Part shown: positions 35,532 to 44,353 of the stretch, piece after piece
Layout of the letters: every line of letters starts with the position of its first letter
Position numbering within the stretch: the first letter of the stretch is position 1
NCBI GenBank assembly: GCA_002407845.1
Contig: DHPK01000010.1
Location: 8,017 to 72,016, forward strand
DNA: 64,000 nucleotides
Reading direction: 5' to 3'
Origin: Leptolinea sp. UBA5366
GTDB taxonomy: Bacteria; Chloroflexota; Anaerolineae; Anaerolineales; Anaerolineaceae
Notes under the pieces: model-generated
Seen by the model: only the letters and a program-made list of their open reading frames with translations
Database searches by the model: none
What the model was told of the DNA's origin: nothing
Made by a program: the position numbers and the translations under genes

Positions 35532-35723
35532 ATTTTGGGGATAACTGGTTAGAAACTTTCTTTTTATGCGTAAAAGGCTTGATTCTTAACGAAAAGCCCC
35601 TGTTGAGGAGACTGTGTGCAAAAAGATGAATATCATGAAGATTTTGGGGATAAAAAGAAAAGGCTCTAAAAAGAGCCTTTTTCCTCAACTATGGATTTTT
35701 ATCCACACGGAAAATGTGGATAG
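35532..35723. other. Cluster of DnaA-box-like motifs with 13-bp direct repeats (possible replication-origin element)
   Basis: A perfect DnaA box TTATCCACA is at 35699-35707 and an inverted one-mismatch copy (TGTGGATAG) at 35715-35723, ending at the stop codon of the next gene. Two one-mismatch boxes, read TTATCCCCA on the minus strand, lie at 35536-35544 and 35645-35653 inside an exact 13-bp direct repeat (ATTTTGGGGATAA). AT-rich DNA (about 35490-35525) precedes them. The perfect parS is 1 kb away. No dnaA or dnaN gene is present, so origin function is only a hypothesis. Confidence 0.4.
35657..35683. terminator. Bidirectional terminator hairpin
   Basis: AAAAGGCTCT (35658-35667) and AGAGCCTTTT (35672-35681) pair perfectly around AAAA. 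T-runs occur on both strands, so it can end the minus-strand nucleotidyltransferase-like transcript. Confidence 0.8.
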
Positions 35724-36746
35724 TTAGAGCAGCGTCTGTTCTCTCTCATCAAACCCCTGTTCGGCGCCCCAGGCTGCCTGAACCTCTTCAACCTTTTCAA
35801 GGAAGGCTTCGAGCTGGCTGCTGCGCTGCGGACAGGAACGCGGATGAATTTCAAGCATGGTGCACAGCGCTTCGTAGTATTCATTGCCATCCAGCTGTAG
35901 CGCGCGTGCCACACTGCTCCATGTTTTCGCCATGATCCACAAAGAGGAGATGAGATGCTCATTCCAATAAGCGCTGACTGCCGCAGTATAGTATGGCAGC
36001 CGGCTGCTCTGCATTTTCTGATTCGAAAAGGGACTGTTTCCAAAATAGGTTAGGTAATACTGCCAGCTGTTGAAAAAATATTCATAGTAAAGGGATGGAT
36101 CCGTCTGCCCCAGCATCAGATCATAAAGATCGGCTGTCAGGTCTGCTGCGCCCACCGTTTCAGCAAGGGGCTTAAACTGTCTCATCATGACGCGGTCAGT
36201 CAGCGGCATTTTGCTCAGGCAAGCGATTGCGTTGCAGCTGTTTTCGACGATTTTTAAGTAAGCTGAACAATAAGCGCTGGTGCCGTTCGCAGCGATTGCG
36301 CCTAAAGAAGACAGCAGCGTCCGCGCTTCGTTTGAAAACAGGCGTGAGCGGTACATCACGTATTCAGGCGCGAAAAAGTTGGCTTCGACCAATGCCTGGG
36401 CGAATTCGAACCAATGCCCGGCGCCGTATAAAACAACCGGATCAAAACACAGCGACGAACCAACCCAGGGGTCTTTGCGCACTTTTTTTGAGGGGCTGAA
36501 ATATGCCTGATCAAGATGATGAATATCCAGCGTGACTTCAGCAGAAAGAGGGACAATCTCTCTGACCGCAGCCGGGCTGTGATTATGAACCATCACGATG
36601 TCGACATCCGCTGTGCCGTTAATGAATGGGTCTTCTGACAGCATCGACCCCGTCAAATAAGCACAGATGATGCTGTGATCCGTCCGCAGCCGCTTTCCAA
36701 GGAAAGATTCAGTCAGTTTGATCAAGCGCTCTTTGTTAATCGCCAT
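35724..36746 (-). CDS. Nucleotidyltransferase-fold protein
   Basis: This 340-aa protein has an N-terminal polymerase-beta-type nucleotidyltransferase motif: LTGSMLSEDPFINGTADVDIVMV in pieces (GS near 32 and DVD near 46), followed by a third possible acidic residue in LDIHHLD. The remaining about 240 residues are helical with no recognised domain. It may transfer nucleotides to a small molecule or protein; the substrate is unknown. Upstream is pepF, 26 bp away, in the same direction. Confidence 0.65.
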   Translation of the reverse strand: MAINKERLIKLTESFLGKRLRTDHSIICAYLTGSMLSEDPFINGTADVDIVMVHNHSPAAVREIVPLSAEVTLDIHHLDQAYFSPSKKVRKDPWVGSSLCFDPVVLYGAGHWFEFAQALVEANFFAPEYVMYRSRLFSNEARTLLSSLGAIAANGTSAYCSAYLKIVENSCNAIACLSKMPLTDRVMMRQFKPLAETVGAADLTADLYDLMLGQTDPSLYYEYFFNSWQYYLTYFGNSPFSNQKMQSSRLPYYTAAVSAYWNEHLISSLWIMAKTWSSVARALQLDGNEYYEALCTMLEIHPRSCPQRSSQLEAFLEKVEEVQAAWGAEQGFDEREQTLL

Positions 36747-36772
36747 AGTTTATTTTTTCAATCCGCTTCAAA

Positions 36773-38548
36773 TCACAAATCTGCTTCAAGCGTTTTGAGG
36801 TTGGCTTCCAAAATATCGAAACCGCCCTGCCAAAAAGCCGGATCGCGGAAATTAAACCCAGCTTCAGTCAAAATTGCCTCGGGGGACTTGGATCCGCCGG
36901 CTTCAAGAATTTTCTTGTATTGGGGGATGAAAGCTGCCCCTTCAGTCTTGTATTTTTTATACAGGCTCAACACCAGCAGCTGTCCAAAAGCATAAGCATA
37001 AACATAAAAAGGTGTCGAAAAAATATGCGGAATGCTGGTCCATTCCCATTTGAATTCATCGTTAACCAGCACGGAATCGCCGAATTGGTCTTGGAGATTC
37101 TCGAGGTAAGCTGCGTTGAGCGCGTCGACATCCGCACCATCCGGGATCATCTCGTGAGCCGTTTTCTCGAACAGTGCGAAGTAAGCCTGACGCTGGATCG
37201 TTGCGTAATTGTCGTCCATCTGCTGCATGATCAGATCGCGCCGCACATCGGGATCGGTCTCCTTTGTAAGCATTGCGTCAATTAAGATCATTTCTGCGAA
37301 AGTGGAGGCAGTTTCTGCCATCGGCAGGCAGGCATGACTCTCGAAAAGGTTATGGCGGTTCGCTGAAAGAGAATGGATTGCGTGCCCAAGCTCGTGCGCC
37401 ATGGTTGAAACGTCTGAGGCTTTCCCTTGATAATTCAGCAGAACCCAGGGCGTCAGCGAGGGAGACACGGTCAGGCAGAATGCGCCGTCCCGTTTCCCAT
37501 GCCGGATTTCGCTGTCAACATGATCTTCGTTGAAGACTTTGAACATCATGTCTGCAAAATCCTGATCAAAGTCGGAAAAACATTTTTCAACTGTCGTATA
37601 AGCTTCTTCAAACGAGTATTTCTTATCGCTCTTTTTCAGTGGGGCGTAAATATCATAGCGATTGAACGTTTCCAGCCCGAGCATCTTTTTCTTCAGCTTG
37701 AAATAACGCTGGAAAATTGTCTTGTTTTTTCGGCAGGTTTCGAGCATCAGATCAACCACATCATCCGGAATGTCATTATCGATGTTGCGAACTGAAATTG
37801 ATGAGGGATATTTGCGGACTTTGACGTTTTCGTAATACCAGTCCCGCACGATGCTTTGATAAATTTGTCCCAGGATTTTCCCGTCGTTCCCATAGACGCT
37901 GTAAAGCTCCTGGTATGCAGCGCTGCGCAGCTCGGGATCATCCTCGCGCACATACTGCATCAGTCCGCCGCGGGTCAGTTTTTGTTCTTTCCCATCGATT
38001 GTCAGCGAATATTGATAACGGTTTGTGATCGATTCATAGATCGTGTTGAGCGCGCTGAAACCGGACATGTTTTTGATGTTGATAATCTGTTCGCTTGACT
38101 CAGGCAATGTGTAGTCTTTTGTATTGCGCATCTGAAGCAGAAAATAGCGGTATTCCGGCGTGCCAGCGATAAATTTTTCTGCATCTTCGTCTGAAAGCGA
38201 CTTCCACCACAATGGAAAAAAGAGCGACTGGTTATTGGCTTCGGTTAAAATGGATTCGATCTTTCCGACAAGCGCAATAGCTTCTGTATTTTGGGTATCC
38301 TCATAAAAACGCATTTCTGAATAAGCCATCAGGCGGTGCCCAGTTTCAGTCAAGGCTTCAAGCTTTTTCAAAATTGTATGAAAATCATCCAAACTCACCG
38401 AAGCGGAAAGTTTTTCCCGCCATAAGGAAATTTCAATTGCACCTGCATTGAGCCGCTCAATCGACTGTTTAAATTCGTCGGAATGGTGATCCGTAAATAA
38501 ATCTGTAAGGCTCCATTTCTTCTGCTGAAAGCTGCTTCCACTCGTCAT
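36773..38548 (-). CDS. pepF: Oligoendopeptidase F family M3 metallopeptidase
   Basis: This 591-aa cytoplasmic peptidase cleaves oligopeptides of roughly 7-20 residues. The zinc motif HELGH is at 385-389 in TMAHELGHAIHSLSA, with the third ligand Glu expected in FAEMILID. The N-terminal helical M3 domain has typical length. The ATG follows GGAGGAAAT, a strong ribosome site. Confidence 0.95.
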   Translation of the reverse strand: MTSGSSFQQKKWSLTDLFTDHHSDEFKQSIERLNAGAIEISLWREKLSASVSLDDFHTILKKLEALTETGHRLMAYSEMRFYEDTQNTEAIALVGKIESILTEANNQSLFFPLWWKSLSDEDAEKFIAGTPEYRYFLLQMRNTKDYTLPESSEQIINIKNMSGFSALNTIYESITNRYQYSLTIDGKEQKLTRGGLMQYVREDDPELRSAAYQELYSVYGNDGKILGQIYQSIVRDWYYENVKVRKYPSSISVRNIDNDIPDDVVDLMLETCRKNKTIFQRYFKLKKKMLGLETFNRYDIYAPLKKSDKKYSFEEAYTTVEKCFSDFDQDFADMMFKVFNEDHVDSEIRHGKRDGAFCLTVSPSLTPWVLLNYQGKASDVSTMAHELGHAIHSLSANRHNLFESHACLPMAETASTFAEMILIDAMLTKETDPDVRRDLIMQQMDDNYATIQRQAYFALFEKTAHEMIPDGADVDALNAAYLENLQDQFGDSVLVNDEFKWEWTSIPHIFSTPFYVYAYAFGQLLVLSLYKKYKTEGAAFIPQYKKILEAGGSKSPEAILTEAGFNFRDPAFWQGGFDILEANLKTLEADL

Positions 38549-38589
38549 ATTTCCTCCAAAAAATCTCTACAGTTCAGTTTACAAGTATA

Positions 38590-40275
38590 TCAGCTTGGCT
38601 GTTTTGAAAAATGAAACAGAAAAACCAAATCGTTTACGTTTGTTCCGGTCGATCCTATTTGGATCAGCCCGCCGGTCTTCTCAAAATAATGATAGGAGTC
38701 ATTGGTCTCCAGATAGGATTCAGGGGCGTGGCCTGTACGAGCGATCCCCGCCTGAAATGTCCTGCCGGTCACAATTGCGCCAGCGGCATCAGTCGGTCCA
38801 TCCTCACCGTCTGTTGCCAAAGTAACCAATGCGACATTTTCCCGACCCGCAAGCGTTTCAACCGCTGCCAGTGCAGTTTCAATGTTCCTGCCGCCCAAGC
38901 CTTCGCCTTTTATTTTCACGATTGTTTCCCCGCCGCCGATTGTTAACTGCGGCGTTAAAGTAACTGGTTGCATTAATAGTTGAGCGAGCATTTCACCGGC
39001 AATCCGCGCTTCGCCAACGATCGGTTCTTCAATCATGGTCACGGTCCAGCCGGCTTCTTTGGCTGCTTTAGCAGCAGCCAGCCCGGCTTTTGCATTATCA
39101 CCGATCAGGAAGTGGGATAGTTTCGCCACCAGCGGGTCGGATGCTTTCAGTGTCTCAGGCAGCTCCCCTCGGATGCCGCTTTCCAGCCGGCTGCGAATCG
39201 AATCCGGGATTCTTTCCCACAACTCATATTTGTCCAAAACTGCTCGGCAATCGGCGAATGTCGACGGGTCTGGCACAGTAGGCCCTGAGGCGATTGACTC
39301 GAGCGAATTGCCGACCACATCCGAAAGGATGCAGGTGATCGTCTTTGCAGGTGCGGCTGCAAGTGCCAGCTTTCCGCCTTTGATTGCGTCCAGATGTTTT
39401 CGCAATACGTTCATTTCGTGAATGTCAGCGCCGCTTGCCAAAAGCAGCCGGGTCAGCTCCTGAAAGTCTTGTAAGGTGATGGGATCTTCTGGCAGCGTCA
39501 TCAGTGCAGAACCGCCGCCTGAAACCAAAAAGATCACCAGATCCGCTGCTTGAGCCTGCTCTGCCAGTTCCAGCACTTTTTTTGCAGCCAGCAGGCTGTT
39601 GTCATTCGGAATCGGATGCCCGCCAGTAAAAATTTGATATTTTTGCAAATCCAGCTGAACAGTCTCATCGGTCATCTTCGTAATCACGATGCCTGCTTTG
39701 ATTTTTTCGCTTAAGATTCGATCAAGCGCCTTTGTCATTTTCAGGGCGGCTTTTCCTAATGACACAACATATATCAAGCCTTTTTCAGGGAGATCAAATG
39801 GCTTTTCTTGAACGATCAGCCGATTTTGTTCCATGCGAATTGCTTGATTCACGACCTGCTCCGGATCGACAGCGTCTAAGGCTGCCCGAATGATCGTATG
39901 GATCAGGGCAAGACGGTCTTCAGAAATGATGTCGAGCGTCAGCAACGGCTGCGGCAGGCTGAACCTGCCATCGGTGTTGGGCGGAAAAGGGATTACATTC
40001 AGAACGGCTTCAGCCGGAAGACTGCCGTACAGATGAGGAAAACTGCCTTTGCGCGTTTCTTGTGCGGGTTCAAAACAGATTTCTGGTGTTTTATTTTCGT
40101 CAACTTCCAGCAGGACAAGATCAGTCCTTCCCTGATAAAAAAGATCAGCCGTTTCAACCACCTGATCGGCTTTTGAAAAATGAATAAATCCCTCGCGCTG
40201 CAGGCTTTCTGACTGATAAGCGTCTGTTGCCAATGCTTTTTCCCAATCCTGTTTTGAACAAATGTGATAGATCAT
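38590..40275 (-). CDS. DUF952-glycerate 2-kinase fusion protein
   Basis: This 561-aa protein joins two domains. Residues 1 to about 112 are a DUF952 domain (MIYHICSKQDWEKAL, GFIHFSKADQV, FPHLYGSLP, AVLNVIPF). Residues about 120-561 are a class II glycerate kinase (GckA/TtuD, MOFRL type) with VSLGKAALKMTKALD, VSGGGSALMTLPED, CILSDVVGNSLESIASGPTVPD in pieces and the C-terminal TLATDGEDGPTDAAGA. The kinase phosphorylates D-glycerate at C2, feeding 2-phosphoglycerate into glycolysis. The reading frame is continuous, with GAGG before the ATG. DUF952 function is unknown. Confidence 0.9.
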   Translation of the reverse strand: MIYHICSKQDWEKALATDAYQSESLQREGFIHFSKADQVVETADLFYQGRTDLVLLEVDENKTPEICFEPAQETRKGSFPHLYGSLPAEAVLNVIPFPPNTDGRFSLPQPLLTLDIISEDRLALIHTIIRAALDAVDPEQVVNQAIRMEQNRLIVQEKPFDLPEKGLIYVVSLGKAALKMTKALDRILSEKIKAGIVITKMTDETVQLDLQKYQIFTGGHPIPNDNSLLAAKKVLELAEQAQAADLVIFLVSGGGSALMTLPEDPITLQDFQELTRLLLASGADIHEMNVLRKHLDAIKGGKLALAAAPAKTITCILSDVVGNSLESIASGPTVPDPSTFADCRAVLDKYELWERIPDSIRSRLESGIRGELPETLKASDPLVAKLSHFLIGDNAKAGLAAAKAAKEAGWTVTMIEEPIVGEARIAGEMLAQLLMQPVTLTPQLTIGGGETIVKIKGEGLGGRNIETALAAVETLAGRENVALVTLATDGEDGPTDAAGAIVTGRTFQAGIARTGHAPESYLETNDSYHYFEKTGGLIQIGSTGTNVNDLVFLFHFSKQPS

Positions 40276-40340
40276 AAATCCTCATTTCTCTTTTTCCATC
40301 AGGTACAATAAAAATTATATCCTTTTAACGAAGAGGTCGA

Positions 40341-41087
40341 ATGGACAAACAGGCAATCGAAGCAGTTCTGCACCCGTTGAAAGCAGAATATGCCTTTTAT
40401 TTTCATCGAACAGGAACGGAACCTGTTTTGGTTTCTAATCAGCCCGAAAATCACCAGTTTATGACTGCCTCAGTCATCAAGGTTCCTATTTTACTGGCAT
40501 GGATTGCGCTTGAACGGCAGCAACTGGTCAGCGCAGATGCTTTCTGCGAGGCGGGGGATGAACCGGTTGTGACCGGTGCGGGATTCTTTTACCTTTTCCG
40601 CCAGAAAAAGCTGACCTGGCATGACGTGTTGCTGCTGATGATCGCGACCTCAGATAATTACTGCACAAATCTTGTGATCAGCCATTTGGGTCTGGAGAGA
40701 ATCAACCGCGTTTTTGCTGATTTAGGTTTTCAGGACACGCATCTGGGCAGAAAAATGATGACGCGCTCCGACAGAGCTTCAGGAAAGGATAATTGGATCA
40801 TCACGGCTGATTTGATCCGCTGTTTTGATTTGATTCAAAATTTGCCTGTGACTGAAAAGACCTTTGCGGAAGAGATGCTCCTGTCTTGTCAGGCTGACCG
40901 GCTGTTTTTACGGAATTTGCCCGGTGATTCTGTCGATTTCTTTCATAAATCGGGCGGTTTGGATAATGTGATGAACGAATGGGGATATACTGCCGACCGC
41001 CGAATATTCTTGATGTGCAATAATTTCGAAGATCACCTGGCAGTTTTGAACGTATTCGGTACTTTTGGACAGGAATTGTTGGCATAA
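40341..41087 (+). CDS. Class A beta-lactamase-like serine hydrolase
   Basis: This 248-aa protein has the penicilloyl-serine transferase motifs: SVIK (Ser44, Lys47), SDN (104-106) and KSG (203-205). There is no signal peptide, so it appears cytoplasmic, and no clear ExxLN omega-loop glutamate is seen. It is therefore more likely a serine hydrolase of uncertain substrate than an active resistance beta-lactamase. RBS GAGGT precedes the ATG. Confidence 0.85.
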   Translation: MDKQAIEAVLHPLKAEYAFYFHRTGTEPVLVSNQPENHQFMTASVIKVPILLAWIALERQQLVSADAFCEAGDEPVVTGAGFFYLFRQKKLTWHDVLLLMIATSDNYCTNLVISHLGLERINRVFADLGFQDTHLGRKMMTRSDRASGKDNWIITADLIRCFDLIQNLPVTEKTFAEEMLLSCQADRLFLRNLPGDSVDFFHKSGGLDNVMNEWGYTADRRIFLMCNNFEDHLAVLNVFGTFGQELLA

Positions 41088-41236
41088 GGAACAGGTTGCA
41101 TAATAGGCAATTTCAGTAAAAATCAGCGAATCTTCTTAGGATTAAAGATTGGTTATATCTTTTGCGCGAATAAGCAGAATAAAACAAATTTAACATCCTG
41201 AGAACCTTTTTAATGACCTTCATCCGACTTGAAAAT

Positions 41237-41268
41237 AAAAGACGCTTTCTTCCAAGAAAGCGTCTTTT
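41237..41268. terminator. Strong bidirectional terminator
   Basis: A perfect 15-bp inverted repeat (AAAAGACGCTTTCTT and its complement) with a two-base spacer lies between the convergent hydrolase and NlpC/P60 genes. A/T runs on both flanks let it work in both directions. Confidence 0.9.
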
Positions 41269-41289
41269 GTTATGAGCAAAATCTGATAA

Positions 41290-42294
41290 TTAGATATAAC
41301 GCACGGCTGCAACGAAGGTGCCTTTCAATGACGACGCAGTCAATGCATCATCGATATAGACCCCGTTCCGGGTGCGTGATGAATGGATGACAGTCCAGCC
41401 GCCGAGCGAAATCGAGGCATGAGAGATATGATCAAGACTTTTACCGTAAAGAACGACATCACCAGGCAAAAATGGCGGTTCGACACTTTTTTCCGCAATG
41501 TATTGCATGTGAGCATCGCGCCGCGTCTGCAGTCCGCTCATGCGGTAAGCCCATTGAACCAGCCCTGAGCAATCGATCCCGTTGACTGAGTTTCCGCCCC
41601 AGAGATAGGGGACGCCAATCAGCTTGAGCGCGTTGTTGCAGACCAGATTCCGCAGTGCGTCCCCGCTTTGCGGCAGATCAGCATAAGCTGTCAGTGCAGA
41701 CTTTTCAACCCAGCCCTGATAGTCCGCGGCAATGAGCGCCATGTCCCCGAGCTCTTCGAGAATTACAGTTTTCAATCCGCCCAGCGCGCGTCCAATCTGT
41801 TCTTTTCTATCCGGACTGCTGTAAATAGCGCTGGCTGGCGCGCTGACGAGATGGGTCGGTTCCTGCCAGTCGATCTGGCTCAAATATTTTTTATAGGTCC
41901 AGCTGATGTACCCATCCAGCATGTTTCGTCCCAAAACCCAGTCTTCGTCTTCCGCCAGAACCGCAATCGGATCGCCATAAAACATCTGCGTCATCAGCTC
42001 CGTATGGAAGCTCTTTTCCCGGTGCATGCTGGATAAATTCTTATTAACCCGCAGGATCGGTGTTTCTGCTGTCTGCATGATCTGCAGTTGATCCAGGTTC
42101 AATCTCGCGTTTGGCATTCGTTTGGCAAAAAAATGCTTGAGGGTCTCTTTATCCGCTTCTTCGAGCACCTTTCCCTTAAAGTTAATTTGCCCCTCGCCGG
42201 AAACTTCCGGAATCACGTCGAAAATTGTCAGCAGTGGTTCATTGAATGCGGTGTTCTTCAGTTCCTCTAAAAGATTTTTCACATTATCGAGCAT
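41290..42294 (-). CDS. NlpC/P60 (C40) cysteine peptidase with SH3-like domains
   Basis: This 334-aa protein resembles YkfC-type gamma-D-glutamyl-diamino-acid endopeptidases. The catalytic Cys242 is in GIDCSGLVQWAY, His292 in HISHASI, and the third residue is likely in TVIHSS. The N-terminal about 200 residues carry SH3-like beta domains (YGDPIAVLAEDEDWVLG). No signal peptide is seen, so it should act on imported murein peptides in the cytoplasm. It lies directly downstream of the dipeptide epimerase gene, the Ykf pathway pairing. RBS GGGAGG is strong. Confidence 0.92.
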   Translation of the reverse strand: MLDNVKNLLEELKNTAFNEPLLTIFDVIPEVSGEGQINFKGKVLEEADKETLKHFFAKRMPNARLNLDQLQIMQTAETPILRVNKNLSSMHREKSFHTELMTQMFYGDPIAVLAEDEDWVLGRNMLDGYISWTYKKYLSQIDWQEPTHLVSAPASAIYSSPDRKEQIGRALGGLKTVILEELGDMALIAADYQGWVEKSALTAYADLPQSGDALRNLVCNNALKLIGVPYLWGGNSVNGIDCSGLVQWAYRMSGLQTRRDAHMQYIAEKSVEPPFLPGDVVLYGKSLDHISHASISLGGWTVIHSSRTRNGVYIDDALTASSLKGTFVAAVRYI

Positions 42295-42307
42295 AGAAAA
42301 TCCTCCC

Positions 42308-43345
42308 TCAGTGTGTTTTTAAGGTTAAGCCCAATCCAGCGCCCTGCGGCGGGATCAGCGCAGCATTTTCAGTATAGTTAAGTCCGGAAAACGGGTCATT
42401 CGATATCAGTAGCGGCGTGTCCAAGTCAATCCAGTCCGCGATGCCGATCAGGTTTGCCATGGCAGTGACGCCGATGGAGGTTTCGACCATGCAGCCGAGC
42501 ATGATTTTCATCCCATAAGAGCGGGCACGCTGGATCATTTCAACCGCAGGCGCAATCCCGCCGCACTTCATCAGTTTTACATTGATGCCGCGCACTCCGG
42601 CAGCGTGCAGACGGTCAATGTCCGCCAGCGACTGCAAAGATTCGTCAGCGACGATCGGCACATCCGTTTCAGCTTGCACCAGCCCCATTCCGGCAATATC
42701 ATCCTTCGGGGTGGGCTGTTCGATCATTTCGAGATCAAATTTTTCAAGGCGTTTAACCAGCTGGACAGCTTCTGCTGCCTGCCAGCCCGCATTCGCGTCC
42801 AGTCGCAGCTTCGCGTCAGGGCGAACCTTGCGAATGGCTTCCAGCCGCGCCTCTTCCAGGTCTTCTTGTCCGGCAGCGCCCAGTTTGATCTTGATGATCG
42901 GATAATCCTTAACTTGTTCAGCCATCTGTGCCATGGCTTCCGGCGTGTCGATGCTGAGCGTGTAAGACGTAATTGTCGGCACAGGCGCGGGCAGGTCATA
43001 CAGTTGATAGATTGGTTTACCGGCAGCCTTCCCTATGCGGTCATGAAAAGCAATGTCAAGCGCTGCAATGGCCGGCGCCGGCGCTGACCCAGATTGGGCG
43101 ATCCATTGCCGGATTTGGTCAACCGTTTCAGGAAACGGATCCTCGCGCAAAGCACAACGATCCCAGAAATCGGTCATCTCTTTAAAATCAATTCCGTAAT
43201 AAAAAGGGATCGTTCCCTCTCCCCAGCCGGAGTCTTCTGACAGCCGCACCCAAAACGCAGTTCGGGTGGATGAACTGCCATAGGAAACCGTAAAGGGAGT
43301 TTTCAAGGTTAAGGTAATTTCTTTCCAGCTGAGTCTGCCAGCCAT
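42308..43345 (-). CDS. L-Ala-D/L-Glu epimerase (enolase superfamily)
   Basis: This 345-aa enzyme inverts the Glu stereocentre in L-Ala-D-Glu from murein. It has the muconate-lactonising subgroup residues: KIKLG with Lys152 and Lys154, LDANAGW with Asp183, EQPTP near 208, VADESLQ near 233 and a Lys in INVKLMKCGG near 258. The specificity call rests on neighbourhood with the NlpC/P60 peptidase; other dipeptide epimerase specificities are possible. The start ATG follows AGGCAC. Confidence 0.9.
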   Translation of the reverse strand: MAGRLSWKEITLTLKTPFTVSYGSSSTRTAFWVRLSEDSGWGEGTIPFYYGIDFKEMTDFWDRCALREDPFPETVDQIRQWIAQSGSAPAPAIAALDIAFHDRIGKAAGKPIYQLYDLPAPVPTITSYTLSIDTPEAMAQMAEQVKDYPIIKIKLGAAGQEDLEEARLEAIRKVRPDAKLRLDANAGWQAAEAVQLVKRLEKFDLEMIEQPTPKDDIAGMGLVQAETDVPIVADESLQSLADIDRLHAAGVRGINVKLMKCGGIAPAVEMIQRARSYGMKIMLGCMVETSIGVTAMANLIGIADWIDLDTPLLISNDPFSGLNYTENAALIPPQGAGLGLTLKTH

Positions 43346-43434
43346 ATCAGTGCCTCGTTTGTTTTGGATGATGCCTAAGATTTTACTCTGAATTTCGGAT
43401 TTATTATGGATATCGGCGGGAACGTGACCGGCGC

Positions 43435-44343
43435 TTATTCCGCATCGCCGTAACGGATTTGCAGATAAGATTGATAACGTTCGGCGCTGACCGTGCCGTT
43501 TTCTACTGCTAGCTGCACCGCGCAGCCCTGCTCTTCGGGGTGATGGGTGCAGTCACTATAAAGACACTGCGATACCAGCGGGCTGATTTCCGGAAAATAA
43601 CCGTCAAGCTCCTCGGGTTCTGTATCCCAAAGCGCGAGCGACTTGATGCCGGGCAGGTCGGCGATGAATCCGCCTTCGGGCAGCAGGAACATTTCACGTA
43701 CAACGGTTGTATGGCGTCCTTTTTGGTTGTATTCGCTGATTTCGTTAACTTTCAGGTTTAATCCGGGATACATCTGGTTGATCAGGCTGGATTTTCCCAC
43801 ACCGGATGGACCGACCAAACCGGTAACCTTTCCCTTCAGCTTCCCTTTCAGTTCATCGACTCCTTCATCCGACACAGCCGATGTAAAGAGCGTTTCATAA
43901 CCAATTTTTGGATAAATTGCAAAGAGCGCCCGGGCTGCATCTAAGCCGGTCAGGTCAATTTTATTTACCAGAATGATAGGAGGGATGTGCTGCTTTTCGC
44001 AGATCACCAGAAAACGGTCGAGCATTCTTAGCTTAGGTTCAGGCTGAGCAGCGGCAAAAACGAGAAGAATCTGATCAAGGTTACTGATCAGGATTTGGCG
44101 ATATTCGTAACGAATGCCGGTCATCAGCCGTACCAGCTCGTTTTTCCGCGGCAGGACGTTCTCAATAACGCCGGTTCCATCCGGAAAATATTCGAACTCA
44201 ACCAGGTCGCCGATGGCGATCAGGTCAGTTTGGCGGCTGCCCCGTTTCATGACACCGCGCATTTTACAAGTGACAATTTCACCGTCACTGGTGACGGTGA
44301 AAAAACCTGATTGATATCTTAAAACGCGTCCCTGACGAATCAT
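43435..44343 (-). CDS. rsgA: Ribosome small subunit-dependent GTPase A
   Basis: This 302-aa GTPase checks late 30S assembly. It shows the circular permutation of the family: G4 VNKIDL (about 117) precedes G1 GPSGVGKSSL (about 183) and G3 DLPG. An OB-fold lies at the N-terminus, and the C-terminal zinc motif CLYSDCTHHPEEQGC (about 256-270) is intact. It follows the penicillin-binding protein gene by 10 bp with no good Shine-Dalgarno. Confidence 0.97.
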   Translation of the reverse strand: MIRQGRVLRYQSGFFTVTSDGEIVTCKMRGVMKRGSRQTDLIAIGDLVEFEYFPDGTGVIENVLPRKNELVRLMTGIRYEYRQILISNLDQILLVFAAAQPEPKLRMLDRFLVICEKQHIPPIILVNKIDLTGLDAARALFAIYPKIGYETLFTSAVSDEGVDELKGKLKGKVTGLVGPSGVGKSSLINQMYPGLNLKVNEISEYNQKGRHTTVVREMFLLPEGGFIADLPGIKSLALWDTEPEELDGYFPEISPLVSQCLYSDCTHHPEEQGCAVQLAVENGTVSAERYQSYLQIRYGDAE

Positions 44344-44353
44344 GAAGCGTAAA

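Noticed and set aside
40341..41087. Antibiotic-resistance beta-lactamase
   Set aside because: The motifs fit the fold, but no signal peptide and no clear omega-loop glutamate are seen, so a resistance call is unsupported.
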